DNA from: JAWCQZ01 sp964486625
GTDB taxonomy: Archaea; Halobacteriota; Syntropharchaeia; JACQPP01
Length of the DNA: 47,735 bases
Reading direction: 5' to 3'
NCBI GenBank assembly: GCA_964486625.1
Contig: CAZANW010000006.1
Span: forward strand, 1-47,735
The position numbers and the translations under genes were made by a program. The notes under the pieces are model-generated. The model was not told the origin of the DNA. It searched no databases and was given only the letters and a program-made list of their open reading frames with translations. Shown here piece after piece: positions 25,835-32,907 of this stretch (positions are counted from its first letter, which is position 1; each line of letters opens with the position of its first letter).

Positions 25835-27027
25835 CGGCGGGCCCGGAGCCGGACCGAGACCGACCGTGCGTGCTCCACCATCCCCTCCGCCCGCGCGATG
25901 GACGCGACCGCGGGCGCGAGATTCCGGAGCCCCTCCCGGCTCAGGCGCTGCCACGCCATCCGCCGCTGGAAGTCCTCGACCCCGAGGCCCGAGAAGGCCC
26001 GGGCGAACCCCGCGGTGGGGAGGACGTGGTTGGTCCCGGTGGCGAAATCGCCCGCGGCGATAGGGCTCCAGGGGCCGATGAAGACGGCGCCCGCGGTCCG
26101 GACCCGCAACACCCGTTCACCGGCGTCCCGGGTCATGACCTCGACGTGCTCCGGGGCGAGTTCGTTCACGAAGTCGAGCCCGGTGTCGAGGTCGGTGAGC
26201 AGTATCGGGACCTTCCTCCCCATCTTCCGCTCCACGGCCCGTGCGAGGCTCTCCGAGTCGGTGACGAGGACGCCGGTCGCTCCCGCGCCGTGCTCCAGTT
26301 GGGCCCGAAGGTCGGCCGCCACGAACTCCGCCGGCGCGGTGGAGTCGGCGAGCACCACAGCCTCGCTGGGGCCCGCGGGGAAGTCAATCTCGACGAGACC
26401 CCGGACCGCGATTTTCGCCGCCGTGACCCACGCGTTCCCGGGGCCCGCAATCTTCTCGACGGGCCGGATGGTCTCGGTCCCGTGGGCGAGGGCGGCGACC
26501 GCCTGGGCGCCCCCCGCGGCGACGACCTCGTCCACCCCGGCGATGGCCGCGGCCTGCAAGACCAGGGGCGAGACCCGGCCGCGCTTGTCGGGCGGGGAGC
26601 AGAGGACCGCTTCCGGGACGCCGGCGACCTTGGCGGGGATGGCGGTCATCAGGGCGGTGGAGCCGTAGCCCCGGGGGACGTAGAGGCCGACGCGGCGGAG
26701 GGGGAGGTAGCGGACCCCCGCCACGACCCCGGGCTCCACCCGGACCGACCAGTCGCGGCGCCTCTGGCGCTCGTGGAACCTGCGGATGTTGCGGGCCGCG
26801 CGGCGAAGCGCCTCCGGGGCGCGCCGGCCCGCGGCCTCCACCTCCTCGGGGGGGACCCGGAAGTCGCCCAGGTCGCACCCGTCGAACCTCTTCGTGTATT
26901 TCCGGAGGGCCCGGTCCCCCATGGCGCGGACATCCCGGAGGATGGCGCGGACCCTCGGGAGGAGGGCCTCGATGTCGCTGCGGCGGCTCAGGAGGTGGCG
27001 GAGTTCGCGGGGGTCGGTGGCAATCAC
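25831..27027 (-). CDS. hisD: Histidinol dehydrogenase
   Basis: Product of 398 aa, a Zn enzyme that performs the last two oxidations of histidine synthesis. Motifs seen: VPRGYGSTALM, KIAGPGNAWVTAAK, DFPAGPSEAVVLAD, AQLEHGAGA (Zn ligands Gln and His), APEHVEVM and TNHVLPTAG. The GTG start (VIATDPREL) is placed by a GGGTATGCCC box about 28 nt upstream. No other his gene is adjacent; hisF lies 8 kb away, so the his genes here are scattered. Confidence 0.95.
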   Translation of the reverse strand: MIATDPRELRHLLSRRSDIEALLPRVRAILRDVRAMGDRALRKYTKRFDGCDLGDFRVPPEEVEAAGRRAPEALRRAARNIRRFHERQRRRDWSVRVEPGVVAGVRYLPLRRVGLYVPRGYGSTALMTAIPAKVAGVPEAVLCSPPDKRGRVSPLVLQAAAIAGVDEVVAAGGAQAVAALAHGTETIRPVEKIAGPGNAWVTAAKIAVRGLVEIDFPAGPSEAVVLADSTAPAEFVAADLRAQLEHGAGATGVLVTDSESLARAVERKMGRKVPILLTDLDTGLDFVNELAPEHVEVMTRDAGERVLRVRTAGAVFIGPWSPIAAGDFATGTNHVLPTAGFARAFSGLGVEDFQRRMAWQRLSREGLRNLAPAVASIARAEGMVEHARSVSVRLRARR

Positions 27028-27030
27028 GCT

Positions 27031-27044
27031 CAGCCTTTAGGCTG
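27031..27044. promoter_or_regulatory. Palindrome between hisD and the 118-aa gene
   Basis: CAGCC-TTTA-GGCTG, a perfect 5-bp inverted repeat with a 4-nt centre. It starts 4 nt from the hisD start codon, about where its transcript should begin, and 24-37 nt before the divergent ATG at 27068. An operator site or the plus-strand TATA region are the two readings. Confidence 0.45.
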
Positions 27045-27067
27045 GGGGTCGGGCATACCCCTTTCGG

Positions 27068-27424
27068 ATGGAGGACTACATCCCCGGTCGCCGGAACCTC
27101 GACGGCACGGGCCGCCGGGCCCGGCTCTTTGCGGGTCTGGTCGTCGCAGCCGCGGCCCTCCTGCTCCTCCAACTCCTCTCCGGACCCGGGAACCCCCGGG
27201 TCTACCGCTTCGTGCTCTTCTTCCTCCTCTTTCCTGCGGTCCTCTTCTTCATTGAGGCCGCGGTGGGCTTCTCCGCCTTGAAGGGGATGGCGCGGTCGGG
27301 CGGCGGGTTTGTGGCGGGACCGGGGCAGAAAGACCCCGTGGTCCTCGACCGGAGGAGGGCCAACCTGCTCCTGGCGGTCGCGTTCCTCGTCGCCGTGGTC
27401 CTCGCGGCGTTGTTCAGCGCGTAG
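27068..27424 (+). CDS. Small three-helix membrane protein, function unknown
   Basis: Product of 118 aa. A polar N-terminus (MEDYIPGRRNLDGTGRR) is followed by hydrophobic helices at about 20-38, 46-66 and 97-115, with a charged loop (GQKDPVVLDRRRAN) between the second and third. Not recognised. It is divergent from hisD and converges on another small membrane protein, ending 5 nt before that gene's stop. Coding is supported by its open frame, the promoter-like spacing and this neat fit. Confidence 0.6.
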   Translation: MEDYIPGRRNLDGTGRRARLFAGLVVAAAALLLLQLLSGPGNPRVYRFVLFFLLFPAVLFFIEAAVGFSALKGMARSGGGFVAGPGQKDPVVLDRRRANLLLAVAFLVAVVLAALFSA

Positions 27425-27429
27425 CCGGA

Positions 27430-27729
27430 CTACCGGACCCCGAGGGCCTGCAGAATCTGGTTGATGACCTGGCCCTGCCCCACCGCCTTGAGAACGACGT
27501 TCAGGACGATGCCGATGATGACCCCCATCAGCACCCCGGTGACCATCTTCAGTTTCAGCAGAAGGACGAGGGCTACGACGAGGAAGACGACGAGGCTCAC
27601 GCCCGAGCCGATGGTGAGGAACTGGGACACCCCGTAGTTGATGACGTTGACCAGGAAGGTGACGACGCTGGCCCCGAAGAAGAACCCGAGGACGACGCCG
27701 ACGAGGAGCGGGATGCTGCCTTTGCCCAT
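27430..27729 (-). CDS. Small hydrophobic membrane protein, function unknown
   Basis: Product of 99 aa, nearly all hydrophobic: helices at about 5-29, 38-60 and 64-86, ending in VGQGQVINQILQALGVR. Not recognised. The start at 27729 (MGKGSIPLL) rather than 27984 is set by the AT box 26 nt upstream; the longer frame would run antisense through the divergent gene. Confidence 0.6.
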   Translation of the reverse strand: MGKGSIPLLVGVVLGFFFGASVVTFLVNVINYGVSQFLTIGSGVSLVVFLVVALVLLLKLKMVTGVLMGVIIGIVLNVVLKAVGQGQVINQILQALGVR

Positions 27730-27750
27730 TTTGTAAACCGGGTCCGGCGC

Positions 27751-27760
27751 GGTTAAATGG
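27751..27760. promoter_or_regulatory. Single AT box shared by two divergent genes
   Basis: GGTTAAATGG (CCATTTAACC on the other strand) is the only AT-rich patch in the 58-nt gap. It is centred 26 nt from the minus ATG at 27729 and 33 nt from the plus ATG at 27788, so it can act as TATA box in both directions. Confidence 0.55.
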
Positions 27761-27787
27761 TTTCTTCTCCCGCGCACCCTGTGAGTG

Positions 27788-28249
27788 ATGGGCGACTCGC
27801 TGGAGCTTCGCGTCCTGAAGGTCGCGGCGACCCTCTGGGAGCAGGCGTGGATGATTCCCGAGATGGTCGAAGCGGAACTCATCTTGAAGCCCGCCGCGGG
27901 TCCGCCGCTGGCCCTCCGGGCCGGCGTGAACGGCAAGTCGCTGCTGACGCCGCTGGCGGTCCTCGCGGAGCGCGGGAGTTTCAAGACCTACTTCGGGCCG
28001 GGGCAGAACGTGGAGATGAAGCGGGACGGGGAGTGGGTGGAGATGGCGGCGTCGCAGTTGAAGGGGACCGAGGTGGTGCGGGCGAAGGTGCGGGTGCCGG
28101 TCAAGGACTACGTGGAGCAGGCGAAGGGGGCGGTGGAGAGGTTCCGGCAACTGGCCGACGAGGCGGGATGCGAAGGAGACGAGGCGATGGCGAACGACGA
28201 CATCGAGGCGACCTGGAAGCGCGCCGCGCTCCTGGCCGGTCAGGCGTAG
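27788..28249 (+). CDS. Hypothetical soluble protein
   Basis: Product of 153 aa. Not recognised. It reads as a mixed alpha/beta protein: an N-terminal helix (LELRVLKVAATLWEQAWM), a GSFKTYFGPGQNVEM-type beta region, then a strongly helical C-terminus (VEQAKGAVERFRQLADEAG). No membrane span or metal motif. It overlaps the convergent HTH-ACT regulator by 10 nt. A GTG just before the ATG is an alternative start. Confidence 0.6.
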   Translation: MGDSLELRVLKVAATLWEQAWMIPEMVEAELILKPAAGPPLALRAGVNGKSLLTPLAVLAERGSFKTYFGPGQNVEMKRDGEWVEMAASQLKGTEVVRAKVRVPVKDYVEQAKGAVERFRQLADEAGCEGDEAMANDDIEATWKRAALLAGQA

Positions 28250-28782
28250 ACCACGACCCGCTTCACCGACTTCAACTGCCTCAGTTTCTCAATCACCCGC
28301 GTCGGCACCGGCCTCCCGGTGATGAGCGTCAGCCTCGCCTCCTCCGCGAGATAGGGGTCCTCCGCGAACGCCTGCCTCACCGGGATGCGCGCCTCCGCCA
28401 CCGCCGCCGCAATCTCGCTCAGGACCCCGGGCTTCGCGGCGTCCTCCGGGAAGACCTCCAGCACCCCGAGCCCCAGCCCGCGGGCCGCCTCCTTCAGGAA
28501 GGCGACCGGCCGCAGCCCGGTGAAGACCGCCCGGAGATGCTCGTCGGTCTGCAGCGTCTCCAGCGTGGCGCGCACCACCCGCCGGTCCACCCCCGCGGCG
28601 CGGCCGATGGCGACGTCCGATATGGGGACCGGCCCGCAGAAGACCGTGTCGCCGTCGGCCCGGAGGCCCAGTTCGTAGAGCAGCCGCGCCACCTTCACCT
28701 GCCCCTTGCGGTGGGCGAACCGCTCCTCGACCCGGCGCCAGAAATCCGCCCCCTCCGCTCGCGGGCTGCGCCGGGAGACCAT
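28240..28782 (-). CDS. HTH-ACT regulator of amino-acid metabolism (COG2150 type)
   Basis: Product of 180 aa. Residues ~15-90 form a winged-helix-like region (VKVARLLYELGL...VPISDVAIGRAAGVDRRVVRATLETL), and ~100-180 an ACT domain (GLGVLEVFPEDAAKPGVLSE...). Known as a predicted archaeal regulator of amino-acid metabolism; ACT domains bind amino acids. It is divergent from pheA with only 38 nt between starts, so it may control pheA. A T-rich box (28806-28816) about 29 nt upstream is its likely promoter. Confidence 0.8.
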   Translation of the reverse strand: MVSRRSPRAEGADFWRRVEERFAHRKGQVKVARLLYELGLRADGDTVFCGPVPISDVAIGRAAGVDRRVVRATLETLQTDEHLRAVFTGLRPVAFLKEAARGLGLGVLEVFPEDAAKPGVLSEIAAAVAEARIPVRQAFAEDPYLAEEARLTLITGRPVPTRVIEKLRQLKSVKRVVVYA

Positions 28783-28790
28783 GTGCTTGC

Positions 28791-28798
28791 ATATATAC
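28791..28798 (+). promoter_or_regulatory. TATA box of pheA
   Basis: ATATATAC, centred 26 nt before the ATG at 28821 but only 8 nt before an upstream ATG at 28803. It therefore argues for the later start. The T-rich box of the divergent HTH-ACT gene lies just to its right, so the two promoters are interleaved. Confidence 0.65.
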
Positions 28799-28820
28799 GC
28801 GGATGCTCAAAAAAGGGCGC

Positions 28821-29627
28821 ATGGCCGAAAGCGTCGCCGTCCTGGGCCCCAAGGGCTCCTACTCGGAGCAGGCCGCCCGCCGCTGGCGGCCCGGGGCGCG
28901 CCTCGCGTTCCAGGCGACCCCCGCCGAGGTCTTCCGGGCCGTCGAGGGGGGCAAGGCCGCGGTCGGCGTGATCCCCATCGAGAACTCGGTGGCGGGTCCC
29001 GTGGACGTCACCCTCGACCTTCTGCGTGAGACCGACTCTTCCATCGTGGCCGAGATTGAACTTCCCATCCGCCTCTGCCTCCTCGGCAGGGGCCCCCTGA
29101 AGTCGGTCGAGGCGGTCTCCTCCAACTCCATGGCCCTGGCGCAGTGCCGCCGGTTTCTGGAGAGGACCCTGCCCGGCGCCCGGACGCTCCCCGCTCCCAG
29201 CACCGCCGAGGCGGCCCGGAGGGCCTCCCGGAGCCCGACGCTGGCCGCCATCGCCTCCGAGGAGGCGGCCCGGGTCTACGGGCTCCGCGTCCTGAAGCGC
29301 GACATCCAGGACTACCAGTCGAACGCCACCCGCTTCATCGTCATCGGCCGGGAGCCGCCCGCCCCGACGGGCCGCGACAAGACCTCCCTGCTGATTTCCC
29401 TCGCCCGGGACCGGCCCGGCTTCCTCCACGAAGTCCTCGGGGTCTTCGCGGAGCGCCGAATCAACCTCACCAAGGTCGAGTCGCGGCCCACCAAGCGGAA
29501 ACTGGGCGAGTATGTGTTCTACATCGATTGCGAGGGGCACGCCGACGCACCGCCGGTCCGGGAGGCGTTGGCGGCCCTGCGGCGCATCGCGGAGTTCCGG
29601 ATTTTGGGGTCTTACCCGAGGGCATAG
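28821..29627 (+). CDS. pheA: Prephenate dehydratase
   Basis: Product of 268 aa. The catalytic domain (1-180) has GPKGSYSEQAA, IPIENSVAGPV and SNATRFIVIG (the TRF motif). The C-terminal ACT domain (~190-265) has DRPGFLHEVL and ESRP, the residues that bind phenylalanine for feedback inhibition. It converts prephenate to phenylpyruvate. The start at 28821 is set by the TATA spacing. Confidence 0.95.
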   Translation: MAESVAVLGPKGSYSEQAARRWRPGARLAFQATPAEVFRAVEGGKAAVGVIPIENSVAGPVDVTLDLLRETDSSIVAEIELPIRLCLLGRGPLKSVEAVSSNSMALAQCRRFLERTLPGARTLPAPSTAEAARRASRSPTLAAIASEEAARVYGLRVLKRDIQDYQSNATRFIVIGREPPAPTGRDKTSLLISLARDRPGFLHEVLGVFAERRINLTKVESRPTKRKLGEYVFYIDCEGHADAPPVREALAALRRIAEFRILGSYPRA

Positions 29628-29638
29628 CGTATAATACG
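29628..29638 (+). promoter_or_regulatory. TATA box of the ACT-hom operon
   Basis: CGTATAATACG, an almost perfect palindrome, 27 nt before the ATG at 29660 and directly after the pheA stop. Confidence 0.7.
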
Positions 29639-29659
29639 GGGAAGTCCCCATCGGGCTCC

Positions 29660-30166
29660 ATGGCCCTCACTACGGTGAGCATGGAAATCGAACTGCGGGA
29701 CGTCCCGGGCCAGTTGCTGAATGCCCTCAAGCCCCTGTCGGACCACGGCGGCAACATCCGCTCCATCATCCACCACCGGGGCAAGGTGACGCCGAGGAAT
29801 ACCATCCCGGTGAACATCGTCTTCGAGATTGCCGAGGGGCGCCTCGCCTCCCTGCTCTCGGTCCTGAAGTCGGAGGGGTTCCGGGTCTCCCGGTTGGGCC
29901 GGGAGCGCCTCGGGGTCGGAGCCACGGTCCTCCTCATCGGCCACATCGTCCACACCGACCTCAAGGAGACGATTCACGCCGTGGACTCGACGGGGACCGC
30001 CGAGGTGGTGGACATGAGCCTCGCCATGCCCGGCATCCAGGAGCGCTCGTCGGCGAGCCTGAGAATCAGCGCCACGGGGCCCAAGGAACTTGGAAAGGCC
30101 CTGGGAATCCTGGAGAGGGTGGCGCAGAGGAAGGGACTCCTGCTGGTGAAGCCGGTGGGAACATGA
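29660..30166 (+). CDS. ACT-domain protein, predicted allosteric regulator of homoserine dehydrogenase (COG2061 type)
   Basis: Product of 168 aa. The N-terminal ACT domain starts MEIELRDVPGQLLNALKPLS and includes NIRSIIHHRG; a second ACT-like half (LLIGHIVHTDLKETI...) follows. The family is predicted to bind threonine or a related amino acid and control Hom in trans. It overlaps hom by 4 nt, which supports this. A second ATG at 29681 is possible, but the TATA spacing favours 29660. Confidence 0.82.
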   Translation: MALTTVSMEIELRDVPGQLLNALKPLSDHGGNIRSIIHHRGKVTPRNTIPVNIVFEIAEGRLASLLSVLKSEGFRVSRLGRERLGVGATVLLIGHIVHTDLKETIHAVDSTGTAEVVDMSLAMPGIQERSSASLRISATGPKELGKALGILERVAQRKGLLLVKPVGT

Positions 30167-31197
30167 GGCGCGTCCGCCTGCACCTGGTCGGCTTCGGCAC
30201 CGTGGGCCGGGGCCTGGTCCGGGTCCTGAAGGCGCAGGGCCCCTCCTTGCGCAAGGCGGGCCTCGACTTCCGGGTCGCGGGCCTCTCCGACGTCTGGGGC
30301 ACCCTCCACGACCGCAGGGGGCTCGACCCGGGGCGGCTCCTCCGCATCCCCCGCCTCTCCGAGTTGAAGGGGCGCGCGCCCGCCGGGGCCCGGAGGATGA
30401 CCGGGCTCGAAGCCGCCCGGAAGCTGGACTACGACGTCCTGGTGGAGATGACCCCGACCAACGTGGTCACGGGCCAGCCCGCGCTGGGCCACCTGGAGGC
30501 GGCCCTCGGGCGCGGCAAGTGCGCGGTCACCAGCAACAAGGGGCCCCTGGCCCTGAAGTTCCGCGAACTGATGACCCTCGCCGCGAGGAACGGCGCCGAA
30601 CTCCGCTACGAGGCCACCGTGGGCGGAGCCATGCCCATCATCAACCTCGCCCGGGAGGCCCTGGCGGGCGACCCCATCCTCTCCATCCGGGGAGTCCTGA
30701 ACGGGACCACCAACTACATCCTGACCCGGATGGCCGAGGACTCCCTCCCCTTCCCCGCGGCCCTCGCCGAGGCGCAGGAACTGGGCTACGCCGAAACGGA
30801 CCCGGGATACGACATCGATGGGAAGGACTCCGGGGCGAAACTGGTGATTCTCGCGAACGCCGTCTTCGGGCGCAACGCGAAGTTCTCCCAGGTGAAAATC
30901 ACCGGCATCGCGGGCATCACCCCCGAGGCGCTCCAACTGGCAGACAGGGCGGGCTTCGCCATCCGGCTCGTGGCCCGGGCCGACCGGGACGGCCCCATGG
31001 AGGTCGCCCCGCGCCTGGTGAAGAGGAACTCCGCCCTCGCGGTCGAGGGGACCCTGAACGCCGCGTCGCTCATCACGGAACTGGCGGGCGAAATCACCGT
31101 GACCGGCCGCGGCGCGGGCTCCCTGGAGGCGGCGAGTGCGATTCTGAGCGACTTGGCGAGCGTGGCTACCCGACGCGATTTTCAGCGGAAGAAGTGA
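30163..31197 (+). CDS. hom: Homoserine dehydrogenase, without ACT domain
   Basis: Product of 344 aa that reduces aspartate semialdehyde to homoserine. NAD(P) motif GFGTVGRG (10-17); catalytic region TVGGAMPII, GVLNGTTNYIL and ETDPGYDIDGKDSGAKL with the active lysine. It stops after the catalytic domain, so the regulatory ACT part found in ~430-aa bacterial enzymes is missing and is probably supplied by the upstream ACT protein. The 3' end overlaps a convergent small gene by 32 nt. Confidence 0.94.
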   Translation: MRRVRLHLVGFGTVGRGLVRVLKAQGPSLRKAGLDFRVAGLSDVWGTLHDRRGLDPGRLLRIPRLSELKGRAPAGARRMTGLEAARKLDYDVLVEMTPTNVVTGQPALGHLEAALGRGKCAVTSNKGPLALKFRELMTLAARNGAELRYEATVGGAMPIINLAREALAGDPILSIRGVLNGTTNYILTRMAEDSLPFPAALAEAQELGYAETDPGYDIDGKDSGAKLVILANAVFGRNAKFSQVKITGIAGITPEALQLADRAGFAIRLVARADRDGPMEVAPRLVKRNSALAVEGTLNAASLITELAGEITVTGRGAGSLEAASAILSDLASVATRRDFQRKK

Positions 31198-31381
31198 CGG
31201 CGGACGGGGGCCTGTTTCCGGGGACCGGCAGGGACTGGAAGAGGCGCCCGCGTGCAACGAGGAAGTAGACGAGCGTGAAGACCACGTTGGCCACGACCAT
31301 GGCGATGCCCACGGGGAGGAGGGCGGGATAATTCCTCCAGAACTTCCCGGAGAAGACCTCCCCGAAGACCTCATTGAGCAT
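31166..31381 (-). CDS. Small membrane protein resembling the N-terminus of its upstream neighbour
   Basis: Product of 71 aa with one hydrophobic helix, possibly a hairpin (~20-43). Its ATG follows directly after the TAA of the 356-aa membrane protein gene. Its first 40 residues (EVF...FWRNYPALLP...ANVVFTLVYF) have the same pattern as the neighbour's (QVF...MWRDYKSLVKP...WVGFAFAYHF). It overlaps the hom 3' end by 32 nt. Coding is likely but not certain. Confidence 0.5.
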   Translation of the reverse strand: MLNEVFGEVFSGKFWRNYPALLPVGIAMVVANVVFTLVYFLVARGRLFQSLPVPGNRPPSAVTSSAENRVG

Positions 31382-32446
31382 TTACTTCTTCGCCGGCCCG
31401 GGCGGCTTCGCGGGCTCCGGCGGCAGTTTCCACGCCCCCATCTCCGGGATGGGGCGCGGGGCCTTCGGGCGCTCCGGGGGCGGCGGGGGCCCGGCCCTCT
31501 TGGGCTTCGGGGCGCGCTTCGGCAGGGGCCGCTCGGGCTCCGTCGCCATCTCCCACACCACCATGTGGCCGTAGGTGAAGGGGACGTCGAAGAGGAAGAC
31601 GAAGAGAGCGGTGTTCACGGCGAGGGCCGAGGCTTGGTTCCAGGTGAGGGCGATGGGGTAGGCCCCGGGGGCATACGTCCCGATGGGGAGTCCGAAGAAC
31701 GGCGTCAGGCCCGCCGGGGCGGTGAAGGGCAGGGTGGCGAAGAGGCCCACGCCGAAGATAATCATCCAGAGGAGGAGGGCGAGGGGCACCAGGGCCATGA
31801 ACATGGACCACCACTGCCCCTTGGTCAGCCTCCAGGAGCGGGCGAGGGCTAAACGGGGCCCCGCCTTCTCGATGCCGACGGCGAAGGGGATGAGGTTCAG
31901 CCGGAGGCCCAGGTAGAGGCCGAGGATGAGCCCTCCGGCCAGAGCGGCCCCGTGGACCGGGGTGAACCCCTCCAGCCGGAGCGGGGAGCCGCCGGGGGGC
32001 AGGGGGGAGATGGCGGTGGCCAGGAAGTAGAGGCCGGCCGCGACCCCCAGGGCGAGGAGAACCAGGAGGGCCACGGTGGCCGCGTAGGTGGGCCAGCGCC
32101 GGGCGGCCTGCCGGAATGCCAACTTGAGGTCGGGCTTCTCCCGGCGGACCTGGCGGCAGGTGAAGATGAGGGTGAGCTGGAAGAAGAGGTAGAGGCCGAC
32201 CTGGACCACGACCAGGAGAATCCACTTCGGGCGGACGGCGGCGAGTGCCTCCGGGACCCGCTCGATTCCCGGCCCGCCGAGACGGATGGGCCAGCCCGTC
32301 GCCTGCAGGAAGGGGTTGACGACGTTGAAGTGGTAGGCGAACGCGAAGCCGACCCATGTGGCCGCCATGAAGAGCGCGGGCTTGACGAGGGACTTGTAGT
32401 CCCGCCACATCTGGCGGAACACCTGGTCCATGACGTCCCCGAGCAT
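31382..32446 (-). CDS. Multi-spanning membrane protein with proline-rich tail, function unknown
   Basis: Product of 354 aa. About six hydrophobic helices, with loops such as RREKPDLKLAFRQAARRW and ARSWRLTKGQWWSMFM; these resemble the GlpQ-type membrane-domain (YciC/DUF7544-like) proteins, but I am not sure. The last ~55 residues are a basic, proline-rich cytosolic tail (PLPKRAPKPKRAGPPPPPER). The ATG at 32446 is chosen because an AT box lies 32 nt upstream; a later ATG at 32431 is possible. Confidence 0.7.
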   Translation of the reverse strand: MLGDVMDQVFRQMWRDYKSLVKPALFMAATWVGFAFAYHFNVVNPFLQATGWPIRLGGPGIERVPEALAAVRPKWILLVVVQVGLYLFFQLTLIFTCRQVRREKPDLKLAFRQAARRWPTYAATVALLVLLALGVAAGLYFLATAISPLPPGGSPLRLEGFTPVHGAALAGGLILGLYLGLRLNLIPFAVGIEKAGPRLALARSWRLTKGQWWSMFMALVPLALLLWMIIFGVGLFATLPFTAPAGLTPFFGLPIGTYAPGAYPIALTWNQASALAVNTALFVFLFDVPFTYGHMVVWEMATEPERPLPKRAPKPKRAGPPPPPERPKAPRPIPEMGAWKLPPEPAKPPGPAKK

Positions 32447-32472
32447 GAACAAGGCCCCCGACGCGCTCCAGC

Positions 32473-32484
32473 AAATAGATATTT
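32473..32484. promoter_or_regulatory. Symmetric AT box shared by divergent genes
   Basis: AAATAGATATTT, nearly the same on both strands (AAATATCTATTT). It is centred 27 nt from the plus ATG at 32506 and 32 nt from the minus ATG at 32446. No other AT-rich patch is in the gap. Confidence 0.6.
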
Positions 32485-32505
32485 CGGCGCATCGGAAACC
32501 GACTC

Positions 32506-32907
32506 ATGCAGTTCTCCGTCCGCTGCTTCTCCTGCGGCGAGACGTTCGACTTCTTCCAGGCGGCCTGGTGCGCGAAGCACCTCCTCGGGTCCCACTCCAA
32601 GGTGTGCCCGAAGTGCTGCCGGTGCGCCTGCGGGAGCAGGGGGTCGTGGGCGGAGTGGCGGGAGGTCCAGCGGGAACTGGGGCGCTACGGGAGGCCGAAG
32701 GGCATCGCCTGGCGGAGGTTCGCCGTGGACGCCGCGAGCGTTGTCGTCCTCTGGGTCCTCATCTGGAGCGCGGTCTATGCCGCCACCGGGATTCCGCCCG
32801 ACAAGATGCTGCCCCTCCTGGCCTGGGTCGTCGTCCTGAACCTCGCCGCCGGGGGCTTCCAGGGGCGGTGGATGGACTGGTGGCGGAGAAGGCTCGGGCT
32901 AGAGTAG
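32506..32907 (+). CDS. Zinc-ribbon protein with two membrane helices, function unknown
   Basis: Product of 133 aa. The first 42 residues hold many cysteines: C7-x2-C10, C22, C34-x2-C37-C38, C40 and C42, with H25 and H30, enough for one or two zinc sites. Helices at about 73-93 and 101-117 anchor it, and a basic tail (RWMDWWRRRLG) ends it. Not recognised. It overlaps the convergent LeuA/CimA gene by 9 nt. Confidence 0.65.
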   Translation: MQFSVRCFSCGETFDFFQAAWCAKHLLGSHSKVCPKCCRCACGSRGSWAEWREVQRELGRYGRPKGIAWRRFAVDAASVVVLWVLIWSAVYAATGIPPDKMLPLLAWVVVLNLAAGGFQGRWMDWWRRRLGLE

